In this document: piece after piece, positions 46,151 to 57,942 of the stretch
How the letters are laid out: the number at the start of each line of letters is the position of its first letter
Position numbering within the stretch: position 1 is the first letter of the stretch
Origin: Basidiobolus meristosporus CBS 931.73
Lineage: Eukaryota > Basidiobolomycota > Basidiobolomycetes > Basidiobolales > Basidiobolaceae
Reading direction: 5' to 3'
DNA: 64,000 bases
NCBI GenBank assembly: GCA_002104905.1
Contig: MCFE01000302.1
Span: forward strand, 35,403 to 99,402
Position numbers and translations under genes: made by a program
The notes under the pieces: model-generated
Databases searched by the model: none
The model's input: only the letters and a program-made list of their open reading frames with translations
Told to the model about the DNA's origin: nothing

Positions 46151-48000
46151 AGTCCTCTCATTGGTGATTAATGTAATATTGCAGCTAGAAAAGAGGTAAG
46201 TTTCCATCAATATCAGTGATGGGTGCTTGGAGGTTCTACTACTTCTTCTTGCCAGTACTTTTCTGGGATTCAGCCTATCATATAATTAATATAAATGGAA
46301 ACCATCATGTAGCTGACAACATATGGCCCAGAGACCATCCTGATACCAGCATGTGTTGACAGCCCTATGGCACTGACATCAGAAAATGCCACCATTGCAA
46401 GGTGTCAAATTTTTCAGGAATGCACCATCTCAGGAGGAAAACATCATTCACATGCAGTATATATTCCAGTAATACCCTATCTAAAAAGGTTCATGCAGTC
46501 TGACAAATATTTTGAAGCCATAAAGTTCCACATTCAGTATTAATCAAGCTCAAACATTTACAATATAACTGATAGTAAGCACTACAACAACGGAGAAGTA
46601 GGGGCTACCTTGAAGGTATTCATGACCATACCTATGACTAAGCACTTGATAGGCTCTGTTGAACAAGTTTTGTTATGCATCAACACTTAAAACTTAGCCA
46701 ATTTGAATACATTAGAGAACCTAGTGCCCTAGCTGAATTTCCCTAACCCAAACGTAACTAATCCCAGTTATGATTATTTTATCACTTCTCAAAATCTCTT
46801 TTTAGCTGGCACATCTATCAGCTTTCACATGATCATTATGTCCAATACTGATCTGCTAAGCCTTTCAAGTTGAATAGTCACTGGAGATCTATCCAACCAC
46901 TTAGCAGCAACCAAGACATCAGCTGACTGATGATGTAATTTTTATTATCCTATGCACCTATCAGCATCCCAACTGTGCTCAATTAGCCCAGTTTATTAGT
47001 GCTGGTTAACTCAACTTGATCAGAAAAGTATAAACAAAGCTTACTGAACCTTTTTACTTAGTGTTTATTGCAACAAAATTAAGATGGTGTCTCAGCAAAA
47101 TTAAAACTCAACAATTACATTCTAGGTTCTACCCAAGCCTGACTCATCTAGTGCTCTCAAGAACACCAAGCCTAGCCTGCATAGCAAACTAAACTTGTTG
47201 CCTTTATAGCCAAACTCAGTTATATACAGGACCAATATTACACCATACCCTCTCTGCTAATAATTCCACCACTCACTGACAATTATATGATTCTGCACTT
47301 AGTTGTCACTTAGGCTCAGGTAAATGAATCTAAAGTCTGATTACACTTTACTCTTAGATACTACATGTACTCTGCAAGCATATCCTACTGGCCACTGATT
47401 CTTATCAGCCTGAATCTGCTGCTAATCTTATGGTATTACAGCAGAGATCTGTTGATTGCCCCACTGATATCTGAGCATATATCACTGTCCAACCAGGAGA
47501 GCTACCTGTCTCCATTTCTGAATAATCTCTTCTTGCAATCCAGCAGGATATTAGTAAATAGCCATTATATAAAAGCACACAATATTATTAACATTGGAGA
47601 TACCACAGTAATCTGTAAAATACCAGGCTTTTCTGGGAACAATGCACAATATTGCTGTCAGATCTGTGTGACTCATGGGACTTACTCCATAGCTCACTCA
47701 CATTATTATTATCAAAACACTAATTCTAAGAATATTGTCTTTCCTCTGAGGGAACATACAGAATTTGGCATGCAATTGCAGCAAAGCAGCACGCTATAAT
47801 CCATTCACCAGAAAGTGGGTAAATCTAAGAACTAGAGATACTGTAGATAGAAGGATTTAATTAGAGCAAAAGCCTTCAACTGGGAATGACACATTTGCTC
47901 TGTGAGAGTATCCCTATACTAATGACAAGGTTGTATATGGGGCATTTCAGGCCAGATGAGCACTTTGAGATTCCAGAGAAATTTGAAAGAATTAGCAAGA
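46151..48000 (+). pseudogene. Tnp2 relic D1, split by an LTR
   Basis: Starts within the middle of the gene (CCTCTCATTGGTGATTAATG aligns with Tnp2-B near 26590) and reaches the core start at 46640. A 695-bp LTR interrupts it; from 47366 it continues with SKSYWPLILISLNLLLILWY-like, YLSPFLNNLF, IINIGDTTVI and GFSGNNAQYCCQICVT. Ends near 48000 at FERISKI. Confidence 0.65.
46671..47365. repeat. Solo LTR, ~0.7-kb family
   Basis: TGTTATGCATCAACAC...TTAGATACTACA, 695 bp. Flanks AGTTT and TGTAC both resemble the uninterrupted target AGTAC seen in Tnp2-B. Related pieces lie at 60549-61074 and 63659-64000. Confidence 0.75.
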
Positions 48001-49443
48001 TATAGATGTCAAACTTGTCAGGAATCAACAATCACCAGGGGAAAACATTGTTCACACTCCATATATATTGCAGTAACACCCTGTCTAAAGAAGTTCATGC
48101 AGTTCAACAAATATATTAATGCTATAAAATACCACACTCAGTATCAATCAAGCAAACACATATCAGATATGTTTGATGGCAAACATTAGAAACAGCTAAC
48201 AAGCAAGGACTACCTTGAAGGTATGTATGGCCATGCCTTTGCCTTGGCACTTCAGGCACATCCTGCTGGCCACTGATTCTCATCAACATTAAACTGCTGC
48301 CTATCTTATAGTATCAGAGCAGGAATCTAATGGTAGTCTTATAGGTATCTGGCCTAAATTACCTTCCAAACTGGAAAGCAACCTGTATCCATTGCTGGAT
48401 GAATTGTGTATGCTTTCCAGCAGGATAACTGTAAATGGCCATCATGGCAAAGCACATATTATCATCTACATTGGAGATACCCTAGCCATCAGCAAGATAG
48501 CTGCCTTTTCTGGGCACAATGGATTGTATTGCTGTTAAATGTGTGAGATCCAAGGGACTTACTTCACAACTCACACACATTATTATTACCCAACACCAAC
48601 ACTAATAACATCATGTTTCCTCAGAGAGAGCATACAGAAGTTAGCATGTAGTTGCAGCCAAGTTTGCAAGCTATAAACCATTGGCCAGAATATGGAATGA
48701 ATTGGATACCAGAGATACTTGCAATAGAAAGTATATGTTGGAGCAAAAGCTCTCCACTGGGAACTTTGCATTTACTTTTCAACAATATCCCTATACTGAT
48801 GACCAAGTTGTACATGGGAAATTTCAAGCTAAATGAGCCCTTTATAATGCTGGAGAAGTTTGACAGAACTGGTAAGATATTGCAGAATATCTAGTACCCT
48901 AATTACCTCACACAGGCTCCAATCAACATTCATATGCATATGCAACAATACCAGTGCAAGAGCTAGATGAAATGGATATGTATTTATTCAAGTGGCCTTC
49001 TGGAGTCATTGCTTCTATGAGTGCATTGGAAGCATTGGGAGTCATAAGTGGACATTGTAGAAATATTTATCCAGAATCAGATCACAAATGCTAAATTGAT
49101 GCATCTACAGCATGTGTGCAAAACGTTTGCAACAGGATTTGAGTGGCTATACTACAAACATAAAGCTGAATGCATAGATCTCTGCCACTACTGTATCCAG
49201 TTGCTACTCCATCTTACTTGTCATGTTGAGAATACTGGACCTTACTTCACCTTTTGGGTGTTTCCTATGGAGCAGATGTGTGAGGAGATAGGAAGACAAG
49301 TCAAGTTGCAGGTACTACAATATCCCAATCTCATCAAGAATACTACCTTCAAGTCTGTCATTGATGTCATGAGTTGGCATATGGAGGACAGCCAGGAAGA
49401 TTTGGAAAACACTAAGGACAGATGTGCACATCAGTGTTCACAC
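48001..49443 (+). pseudogene. Tnp2 relic D2
   Basis: Restarts upstream in the gene relative to where D1 stops: RCQTCQESTITRGKHCSHSI, LKKFMQFNKYINAIKYH, MFDGKH. The core follows (HIIIYIGDTLAISK, AFSGHNGLYCC), then AINHWPEYGMNWIPEILAIE and a well-preserved C-terminal part from 49048 (VENTGPYFTFWVFPMEQMCE, IGRQVKLQVLQYPNLIK). Confidence 0.7.
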
Positions 49444-49801
49444 TAATCAACACATTGGTGTATTGATAAAAGGGATGATGACTAATTGCTCAGAAATTGC
49501 TTCCTTTATATACTTCTCTCACTGGCTAAGTGATTACTGATCATGGTGTATTGGAAGGTTCTGGAGTACAATGGAAATCTTGATGACATCAAAACAAGCT
49601 AAGAATACTCAAAGTAGATGCCAGAAGGTTCTAAGAGGCACAGCTCATCCAACCCACTAGAGATCAGTACTCTGAGACCTGCATAACATGGGACACCATA
49701 TACAGTATGATAATGGTAGGGACAGAGACATGGCTTGATCATGTGCCATGGGTCCTGGCGCAGATACTTACCCAATACAGAAAGACTTACATCTAGTAAT
49801 C
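49444..49801. repeat. Ty3 LTR fragment (same family as 59445-60548)
   Basis: Aligns with about 60001-60360, including GCCAGAAGGTTCTAAGAGGC and the TACATCTAGTAATC end. It joins the next LTR directly. Confidence 0.7.
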
Positions 49802-50527
49802 TGTTGTGTTGTATGATAATTAGTTTAGTGCTTGTCAATAATGTAAAGGCTAATCAATAATATAAACAACTTCCACTATGCTCATACTGAAGTAGCTTAT
49901 TGGGAGTTTGATATATTGGTAGAAGATACAACTTTCACTAATATCCTCAATCTTAGGCTCAAAATATACTATAGGCAGTGTTTCTCACTTCTACAGCAGA
50001 GTTCTGACCTTCTGTTGACTATTGGGCCTATTTACTTTTGTAGTAGCTTTTCCTTAGTTGGGAGCTGCCTTCCTTTCTAAGGAAATAACTCCTAATAAGA
50101 AAACTCTGAACTCCCCTTCAACCTAGAGGGGTGTGGTGTAGGAGTCTCTAAAGGGGTATATAAGGGGTGTCTTTAAAGTAAAGAGGCTTTTTGTAGTGGT
50201 CTCTAGAGTGAATTTACACTAATGGGGTGCCTAAAGGGGCTTCTCTACAGAAAAGGGGTTGCTTAGAAGGGACTTGTCCAACAGTAAAGTGGTAGTTATC
50301 ATGTAGAGCTTAGATAGGATTTGTGTGAGCCTTGCAGTCTCTTTACTTATATAGTACCAATCAAATTCAGAATAGTCCACAGTGCAAGTGATGCAGTGGG
50401 AGTCTTATAGTCTTTAAACTTGTAATTGAAGTGTGGGGATTTTGGAAAGAGAGGCTCTCCTTTATTTTTTCAGCTGGGAAGTCATATAGGAAAATTCTGA
50501 AGGATCAAAGTTTTTAGACAGTTGCGC
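49802..50527. repeat. LTR fragment of the 13912-15049 family
   Basis: Starts TGTTGTGTTGTATGATAA and follows the solo LTR through the G-run array to CAGTTGCGC, where the Ty3 element at 50528 cuts it. The missing remainder is not present right of 57719, so that side was lost or rearranged. Confidence 0.75.
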
Positions 50528-51610
50528 TGTGGTGGTGTATAAGTCCAAAGGGCAAAATACGGCCAACACTTCTCAAGTGTGAATGTGTGTGGGGTGCTCA
50601 CTGGGTGCGATAACCTCTGGCAAAAGCTTGCTAGGAATACTGGGTCTTTTGTCTAATCTAATGTGATGGGGGATAAAGCCTCAAGCTTGTCAAGGGAAAA
50701 CTATTGAACTACAATCCCCAACTTAGTTGGCATCTTAACAAAAGCTTATAATGGCTTCGACGTCCTTTGAGATGACAATGTACTAAAGCTTCCAAAGTCA
50801 AAACAACTGTAAACTCCACCAACAGGGACTTGATAAGAATGCAGCTTTGACCAATAGTTACAAAGACTGGAAAGTATCTTTGCCTGTACAAGAACAAACT
50901 TGGGAAAACAAACAAATATAATAAAATATACCTACTCTGAGTATTCCTCACAAGTAGTGCCTCCAAGGTCAGTTGGCTGTCAGCGCGGTTTCCTGGGAGT
51001 GTCGTCAGGTCTGAGTCAGAAAATAGTGGCAACAGGTAGCGGTGATCTCACTAATCAATAAGTCGGAATATTGGAAGAGGGATGACTTATTTTAAGGGAT
51101 AGCCTCCCTTATATACTTTTTTTTTTGCTGCTCAAATTCTCGCTAGAAAATACTTTCTGGAAGTTTCCAGAAGGTAGTAGACAACCAATCATGTCTTTGT
51201 GTACTAAAAATAGTGCAAATTCTTGGCGGATTATTCCATGAGACATAGTAGCACCTAGCCAATCAGGTAGTGGTAATATGAAACCTCTGTGTCATGTGGT
51301 TGCCTCTTATGGTAGTGAGATGGGGGGTTATGAAACCAAGATGGTCACGTGACATGGGCACTGTTGGGGTACTTGCCTTATAAGGTAACTATCTTATCTT
51401 GGCATCTTGGCAAGGAATAAGAATAGCTTGTGCAATGGGTTAATAGTGACAAATAGTTTGTCAGGTTGCATAGTAATAATCACATAGATAAAAATAGGAA
51501 ATATTGCAAATTTGGGATGATAATAATATAGGCGGGGTAGTCCTTTTTAGGGAAGTGAACGCATAAGAGTGAGCACATCTGCCTGTGGGTGTCACTGTGA
51601 CCCCACTACA
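50528..51610 (-). repeat. 3' LTR, Ty3 family 2
   Basis: 1,083 bp. It differs from the 5' LTR by a few small indels and mostly transitions, several at CpG (for example GTGCGATAAC against GTGCAATAAC). It holds a T-run with a TATA-like TTATATAC near 51109-51116. Confidence 0.92.
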
Positions 51611-51649
51611 TCCACCCCCCTCTCAGCTTTGAACTCAGGTCAAAGCAAA

Positions 51650-54544
51650 CTAAATGTGATGTGCAAAATTCCGGTGCTTGAATAGCTTAAGTTGGTTTCC
51701 TGCCACAGGTGCTCTTAGCGGTGTTCCATCAAGTTCAGACAGGTAGTAGCTCCCATTTCCAATCACCTTAGAGATAATATATGGGCCAGACCACTTATTG
51801 TCAAATTTGCGACTCCATTGCTTGTCTAAAGTAGAATCATAGAGCAGTACTGGATCTCCTTGCAGTAATGGCTTTGGTCTAAGGCTATGTGACTTGTCAA
51901 ATGGTTCCTTGTTCTGAAGTCTTGTCTCTTTGAGTTTAGCAGCTGCTTGGGTAATATCAAGTTCATGGTGATCAAGCTGTTTGATGCGTGTAGTCAGTAG
52001 TTCTTCTGTACTCATCGTAGTTCTCCACTCTAGCACATTCCAGGATGTTGAGTCAAGCTCTATGGGAAGAATGCAATCATGTCCATAAAGCAATTTGAAT
52101 GGAGATAGACCTGTGCTGCGTTTTGTAGTGATTCTATCTGCCCAGAGTGCTAGATGAAGTTGTGTAGGCCACTGTAGTGTCATGTTGTTGCAGCTCTTGA
52201 CTAGGGAGTTAACCAATGGGCCATGGCCTCTTTCAACCATTCCATTGGCCTGTGGGTGATAAGCGGTGGTGAAAGCAATATGAATCTTGTATTGTGAGCA
52301 GAGTTCCTGGATCAAATTTGAAGTCATTTCTCCTCGGTCAGCAACAAACTGGCTGATGCAGCCAAATCTGCATATTATATCTTCAAGAATAAATCTCCAT
52401 ATGGTGTGGCTTTTGTTATTGGATAGGGCTCGAGCTTCTACCCACCCACTCAGATCATCTCTGGCAACTACAAGGTACTTCTTGGTTCCAGCAGTTGGCA
52501 TGTGGACCAGGTCAATGCCAACCTTCTGCCATAAACAAGGTGTGTAGGTTGGATGGAGCGGCTCCTCATATCTCTTGGTTGACCTTCTTTGGCAAATGTC
52601 ACAAGATTCAACAAAGTGTCGGACATCATGATACATATGCTCCCAGTAGTATCTACTGGAAACAACATTGTAAGTGGCGTCTCTGCCTCTATGGCCACCG
52701 GGTCTTCCTTCATGAAGGCTTGAAATAATAGTCAGTTGTTCCTGGGGCTCAACTATAACTCTCCTTGGTGTCTGTCCAGGCTTTACTTGTTTGAAGAGGA
52801 GGCCATCCTTTATGTAGAAATGATGGGCCTTCTTCCTGAGCTTTCTGAAATCAAGTGGGCTCATTCCTGGTGGCTTCTCTAAGGTTCTCAGATAGTCTTG
52901 AATGGTGTTCCACGTAGAGTTGCTGGGCTTCTTCACATGTAGTTGTTGGATTTCTGCATCAATCATGTCATCAAAGTCAGGGTCCATATCTTCAGACAAC
53001 TGTGGTCCCTTCCTAGAGAGTGCATCGGCCACAACATTTGTCTTGCCAGGGATATGTCTGACCTCAAAGTCAAACATCTTCAGCCATGCCATCCACCAAT
53101 TTGTGGCATCATCAGGTAGGTCAGGCTTGTTGATCATTCCTATAAGTGGCTTAGCATCTGTCTCTAGGATGAAATGTGTCATGTAGAGTTGTGATTTCAG
53201 CTTTCTCAGCATCTTCACAACTCCTAGTAGCTCTCTCTTAATCTGTGAGTATCTTTGTTCTCTAGGAGAGAAGAGGCAGCTCTCATATCTGCAGGCATAG
53301 CGGTTGCCATCTTCATCATCTTGGCCAAGTAGTGCTCCAGCTCCTATAGGGCTTGCATCCACTGTCAAGATAGGTGGGCATTCAGTGCTCTGATAGTCAA
53401 GAGGTCTCAGAACTGGTGGAGATACTAAGGCCTCTTTTAGTAGTTGCATGGCTTCTTCTTGCTCTTCTCCCCAGTTAAATGGGGCATTCTTTCTCTGTAG
53501 TCGGTAGATTGGTTCTGCTATCTCAGAAAATCTTGGGATCCAGATCCTAAAGAACCCACAAGCTGCCACAAAGCCACGAGCTTGTGTTAGATTTGTGGGG
53601 GTAGGCCAGTTGCATATCTTTTGTGTCTTGGAGTCTCCGGGTGAACGACCAAAGGTGTTGCATTTTTGTCCAACAATGGATATCTCTGATACACCAAAGC
53701 TGCTTTTCTCACCACTGATGGTGAGCCCAGCTTCTTCAATGGCTCCTAATATGGCATCATTGTCTGAAATATGGTCATAGACAAACTTTCTTACTCCAGG
53801 CATAACTTCAGTTGTGTCCCAGAGTTTTGGTCCTTTGATGCCTATGTCATCAACAAAGACAGCAAGTTTCTCAGGTATAAACCGGTAGAGCACATTTACC
53901 ATGCACCTCTGGAACTGAGCCACGGAGTTTGTTGCCCCTTGGCTAAGTCTTGTCATTCTTAACAGTCCAAATGGTGTCTGGAGTGCAAACATATCTCTTG
54001 ATGTCTCATCTAGGGGAATCTGGTCGTATCCTGAGTAGAGATCATATGTTGAGTAGATGGAGTGACCACTAAAGCTTTCTGCAAAGTCATCAATAGACGG
54101 AGGTATTGCGGCATCTCTGATAGTGACAGCATTTGCAGGTTGCATGTCTTGAATGAATTGGAGCTTCCCATTCTTCTTTTTGGTCACAAACCATCTGTTA
54201 GCATAAGGTCCATGGCAAGGTTCTAGGATACCAGCTTCAATCTTCTTCTTAAGTAGGTCATGCACATCAGCTTGGAGTCCTCTAGGCAGTGGGTAAGGTT
54301 TAAATGACCAGGGTGTGTGGGGCACTGTATGAATTTTGATAGGTTTTTCAACCGATGTCTTTAAGAGTCCCATCTCCTTGTCGTTATATGAGAAAACCTT
54401 ATCATGCCTTTTCAGGGTTTCTTCAAATAGTAAGATCTCCTCCGGTGTTAGGTTTCCATCACCAATGATAAGTTGCTTAAGTCTCTCAGGTGTAAGTCGT
54501 ATATCTTCTGGTGTTCCTTCTGGTGGTCTGATGTAATCAGCAGG
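51650..54544 (-). pseudogene. Ty3 family 2 RT-RNase H-integrase (964 codons open)
   Basis: The frame reads on directly after TGA 54545-54547. RT has RWFVTKKKNGKLQFIQDMQP, YSTYDLYSGYDQIPLD and the active site AVFVDDIGIKG (near 53850). RNase H has LTVDASPIGAGALLGQ and ends TNVVADALSRKG. Integrase has a complete zinc region (HEGRPGGHRG...CDICQRRSTKR), core Asp in VGIDLVHMP, Asp in FVADRGEMTS and Glu in ANGMVERGHG, then a GPY/F module (KWSGPYIISKVIG) and stop TAG. All catalytic residues I can check are present. It reverse-transcribes and inserts the element. FVDD and the GPY/F module are usual for fungal Ty3 elements. Confidence 0.93.
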
Positions 54545-55462
54545 TCAAGACCCATCAGTTAAAGGTGTAAGTGATGGTCTAATCTTCTGTTCCACTGTCT
54601 TGTATTTTGTGCGAACCATAGCTGACTGCTCCTGTATACCTAATGAGCAGCTCCAACTGTTAGGGTGTATACTGTCAGGCTCCTCATCTTCTTCTATAAC
54701 AAGATGTGTCTTCTGGCAAGCGGTATGTGTCCTCTTATTGTTGGGTGTTACCCCACAGAATGTTGACTGTAGTCCTGGGTTGGATCCTTGTATAGTGTAC
54801 CACACTGACCCATCAGAATAGTTGGTAGTTGTAGCCTTAGTACTGGTCTCCCATGGTCTGCCTAACAGAAGGTCAAAGTTTGCCTTCTGGCAGATAAAGA
54901 GGGGAAGCCAGACCTTGATTCCTTGTACCTCAATAGGGAACTTGTGCACTACACTATAGAGTGGGCTAGACCCTGAGTTTGCATCAGTCATGTTCCATCC
55001 AATATCTCTATCAACAGGCAGTAGCTCCTTGCTTCTAAGTGTCTTCCAGAAGTCTAGCGGCATAACACAAATCTCTGAACCACTGTCAATATGGCAGTCA
55101 ACAGGGTCATCATATATGTACCCTTTCACCACAGCAGTTGCAACTGAGTAAAAGGTCTTGTATTTGGTAGCGGTGTCATCCTTTTTGTGGTCTTCATGGT
55201 TTGTCTGGATTATATGGGTGTCCATATGTTCAACAGCTTGTCTTCTTGTTCTAAGCTGCTCATCAAAGGTCTTCCTAACAGACGGTGATACACTCATGAT
55301 TTCTCCAACTGACAAAGTGAGGTTCTGCTTCAGTAGTTTCTCAGTAATCAATTGGGGGCTTGAGTAGCCTGCTATCTTTGAGGTCATCTGAAAGTGAGGT
55401 AATGGGTCTTGGGTAGGCAGTGTTCTAGGCCTCTTGTCAATAATAACCTCAGGCTCTTCAAA
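54545..55462 (-). pseudogene. Ty3 family 2 protease region
   Basis: Lies between the two TGA codons in the same frame as gag and RT. It holds an intact aspartic protease site VDCHIDSGSEICVMPL, then FPIEVQGIKVWLPLFICQ and ANFDLLLGRPWE. The C-terminal linker ends LTPLTDGS before TGA 54545-54547, where PADYIRPPEG continues the frame. A single Arg codon (CGA) would restore SRPADY; this is inference. Confidence 0.88.
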
Positions 55463-56503
55463 TCATGGTCTTCTAAGGATGGGTTTGACAGGTTCTTCAG
55501 GAAGGTGTCTCTTAGTAGCAAAGGTGTCTACTTCGTATTTTCTGTTGTCAGGGCTGTTTGGACTCACTGTATGAGTCTCAATAGGGGCATCAACAGTAAT
55601 CTTTCTAGTTGCTGAGTCAGACTTCTGGAAAAGGGTTCTCATTCCGCCTCTTTGGAAATTAGTGGGAATCCTTTTTCCCTCCTTATCAGCAAGCATTCCA
55701 TCAGCATCAAACTGTACTGTTCCTTCTCTAAGTAGCTGGCTAAGCTCTGAGCATTCACGTCTGGCATGCTGAGTAGAGTCACACCAAATGCAGTGTCTAG
55801 GCAGAGCTCTTTGGCCCTCAGTAGCTACTTTGGCTGAGCCGTTAATCTTGAGGGCTAGCTTTTGTAGCTGTTCAGCAAGTTGGTCAATTCTGTCGGTAGT
55901 GTAGGTCTGATTGTCAGCAACAGCACTCTTTGGCTCCTTAGTTGGTTGGTCTGGCAGATTAGATGTCAGGAGTCTCATAAAGGTAGAAGTTTGCTTTGCC
56001 TCTAGGAGTACACGTTTCATCTCTGCAAAGCAAGGAATGCCAGACTTGTCATCCTTGGCTGCATGTAGGTCAACTTTCCTTGCTAATTCCTGGGGAAGCC
56101 CTTGTGCAAGGTAAAGTGTCATGGTAAACTCAGTTATTGCCTGGGACTCTAGGAGTGGCTTGGCCATATCTTCATATTGTTGAATGAACTCTTCAAGTGG
56201 TAGCTTGGAGAGTCCCATCCTCCCAAAGTGTCTGAGGTCCTCAATTCCATAGTATATCTGGGGTCTGCCATACTCGGTCTGTAGGTAGGTCTTCATTAAG
56301 GTCCAGTCAGTCAGAATGTCTCCTTGTCTGAGAAGATTAGTAGTAATATCATCGGTGCAGTAGTAGGGGAAGTCTTCAGCCATTTCTTGTTCAGATAGGC
56401 TGCACATCTTGCAGAGCTTCTCCCATTTGAATATGAAGCTCTCCACATTCTTTCCATCAAACTGTGGGGCTCCATGTGAGAGTGGTAACGGCATAGAGTT
56501 CAT
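55463..56503 (-). CDS. Ty3 family 2 gag (346 aa)
   Basis: ATG 56501-56503 (MNSMPLPLSHGAPQFDGKNV) starts a 346-residue gag with the usual capsid region (SFIFKWEKLCKMC ... LPLEEFIQQYEDMAKPLL). The zinc knuckle is CIWCDSTQHARREC (CX2CX4HX4C, near 55790). The ORF ends at TGA 55463-55465 in LRRPxFEEPEV. The older relative at 57943-60548 has CAA at this codon, so the ancestor probably had CGA and no stop. Gag alone could still be made. It forms particles and binds element RNA. Confidence 0.88.
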   Translation of the reverse strand: MNSMPLPLSHGAPQFDGKNVESFIFKWEKLCKMCSLSEQEMAEDFPYYCTDDITTNLLRQGDILTDWTLMKTYLQTEYGRPQIYYGIEDLRHFGRMGLSKLPLEEFIQQYEDMAKPLLESQAITEFTMTLYLAQGLPQELARKVDLHAAKDDKSGIPCFAEMKRVLLEAKQTSTFMRLLTSNLPDQPTKEPKSAVADNQTYTTDRIDQLAEQLQKLALKINGSAKVATEGQRALPRHCIWCDSTQHARRECSELSQLLREGTVQFDADGMLADKEGKRIPTNFQRGGMRTLFQKSDSATRKITVDAPIETHTVSPNSPDNRKYEVDTFATKRHLPEEPVKPILRRP

Positions 56504-56643
56504 TTTGGGTAGGTAGGTTGGTGTTGTAGTCTTGATAATATTGGTAGTCTTGTTTCAATAAATGGGTAACGGCTCAAATCTTCAGGTAAATCTTGTTGGG
56601 TCCTAGGGAGCTTGTATGAACCCCCCACGTTGGGTGCCAAATA
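56504..56643 (-). other. Leader and primer-binding site of Ty3 family 2
   Basis: 140 bp between the 5' LTR and gag. Minus-strand TTGGCACCCAACGTGGGG is placed 3 bases from the LTR and starts TGG as tRNA-primed sites do. The primer tRNA is not assigned. Confidence 0.7.
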
Positions 56644-57719
56644 TGTGGTGGTGTATAAGTCCAAAGGGCAAAATACGGCCAACACTTCTCAAGTGTGAAT
56701 GTGTGTGGGTGTTCACTGGGTGCAATAACCTCTGGCAAAAGCTTGCTAGGAATACTGGGTCTTTGTCTAATCTAATGTGATGGGGGATAAAGCCTCAAGC
56801 TTGTCAAGGGAAAACTATTGAACTACAATCCCCAACTTAGTTGGCATCTTAACAAAAGTTTATAATGGCTTCGACGTCCTTTGAGATGACAATGTACTAA
56901 AGCTTCCAAAGTCAAAACAACTGTAAACTCCACCAACAGGGACTTGATAAGAATGCAGCTTTGACCAATAGTTACAAAGACTGAAAAGTATCTTTGCCTG
57001 TACAAGAACAAACTTGGGAAAACAAACAAATATAATAAAATATACCTACTCTGAGTATTCCTCACAAGTAGTGCCTCCAAGGTCAGTTGGCTGTCAGCGC
57101 GGTTTCCTGGGAGTGTCGTCAGGTCTGAGTCAGAAAATAGTGGTAATAGGTAGCGGTGATCTCACTAATCAATAAGTCGGAATATTGGAAGAGGGATCAT
57201 TTATTTTAAGGGATAGCCTTCCTTATATACTTTTTTTTTGCTGCTCAAATTCTTGCTAGAAAATACTTTCCGGAAGTTTCCAGAAGGTACTAGACAACCA
57301 ATCATGTCTTTGTGTACTAAAAATAGCGCAAATTCTTGGCGGATTGTTCTATGAGACATAGTAGCACCTAGCCAATCAGGTAGTGGTAATATGAAACCTC
57401 TGTGTCATGTGGTTGCCTCTTATGGTAGTGAGATGGGGGTTATGAAACCAAGATGGTCACGTGACATGGGCACTGTTGGGTACTTGCCTTATAAGGTAAC
57501 TATCTTATCTTGGCATCTTGGCAAGGAATAAGAATAGCCTGTGCAATGGGTTAATAGTGACAAATAGTTTGTCAGGTTGCATAGTAATAATCACATAGAC
57601 AAAAATAGGAAATATTGCAAATTGGGATGATAATAATATAGGCGGGGTAATCCTTTTTAGGGAAGTGAACGCATAAGAATGAGCACATCTGCCTGTGGTG
57701 TCACTGTGACCCCACTACA
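56644..57719 (-). repeat. 5' LTR, Ty3 family 2
   Basis: 1,076 bp, pairing with 50528-51610. The right flank GCGGTGTTGTATAAGTCCAAA looks like the start of another LTR of the same family, so the element probably landed in or recombined with an older copy. Confidence 0.92.
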
Positions 57720-57942
57720 GCGGTGTTGTATAAGTCCAAACTGAGCTATAAGAGCTACTAGGAGATAAACTTGGGCAACTTAAGTCTGAACTTGCAAAAG
57801 ATGAATATATAACAGAGAGTATTTTTGTGTCATGTGAACTATATAGATTCAAGACAAAAAAAGATGTAGTAGAAGCCCATGCAAAAGGTATGCACAAAGA
57901 TAAACAAAAGCTGTATAGCAATGTTGTTGAACTACTCTCCCA
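57720..57942 (+). other. Non-transposon patch with a 66-codon charged open stretch
   Basis: After ~20 bp resembling the LTR start, a frame without stops reads ELLGDKLGQLKSELAKDEYI then SIFVSCELYRFKTKKDVVEA and NVVELLSQLQ. It is rich in K/E/L like a coiled coil and resembles nothing else in the window. It may be a captured piece of a host exon. No start, no splice sites that I can defend. Confidence 0.3.

Larger units (their letters stand above)
50528..57719 (-). mobile_element. Ty3/gypsy retrotransposon family 2, nearly intact
   Basis: LTRs 50528-51610 (1,083 bp) and 56644-57719 (1,076 bp), both TGTGGTGGTGTATAAG...CCCACTACA and visually about 98% alike. Polypurine tract GAGAGGGGGGTGGA (minus, 51611-51624) and primer-binding site TTGGCACCCAACGTGGGG (minus, 56623-56640). 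One reading frame of 1,618 codons, 56503-51650, broken only by two TGA codons. It has more CpG than the rest of the window, so it is the youngest element. No clean target duplication (flanks TTGCGC / GCGGTG). Confidence 0.95.

Noticed and set aside
51650-54373. Start of Ty3 RT protein at ATG 54371-54373
   Set aside because: The frame is open upstream to the TGA at 54545-54547 and joins protease and gag in phase, so this ATG is internal to a polyprotein.
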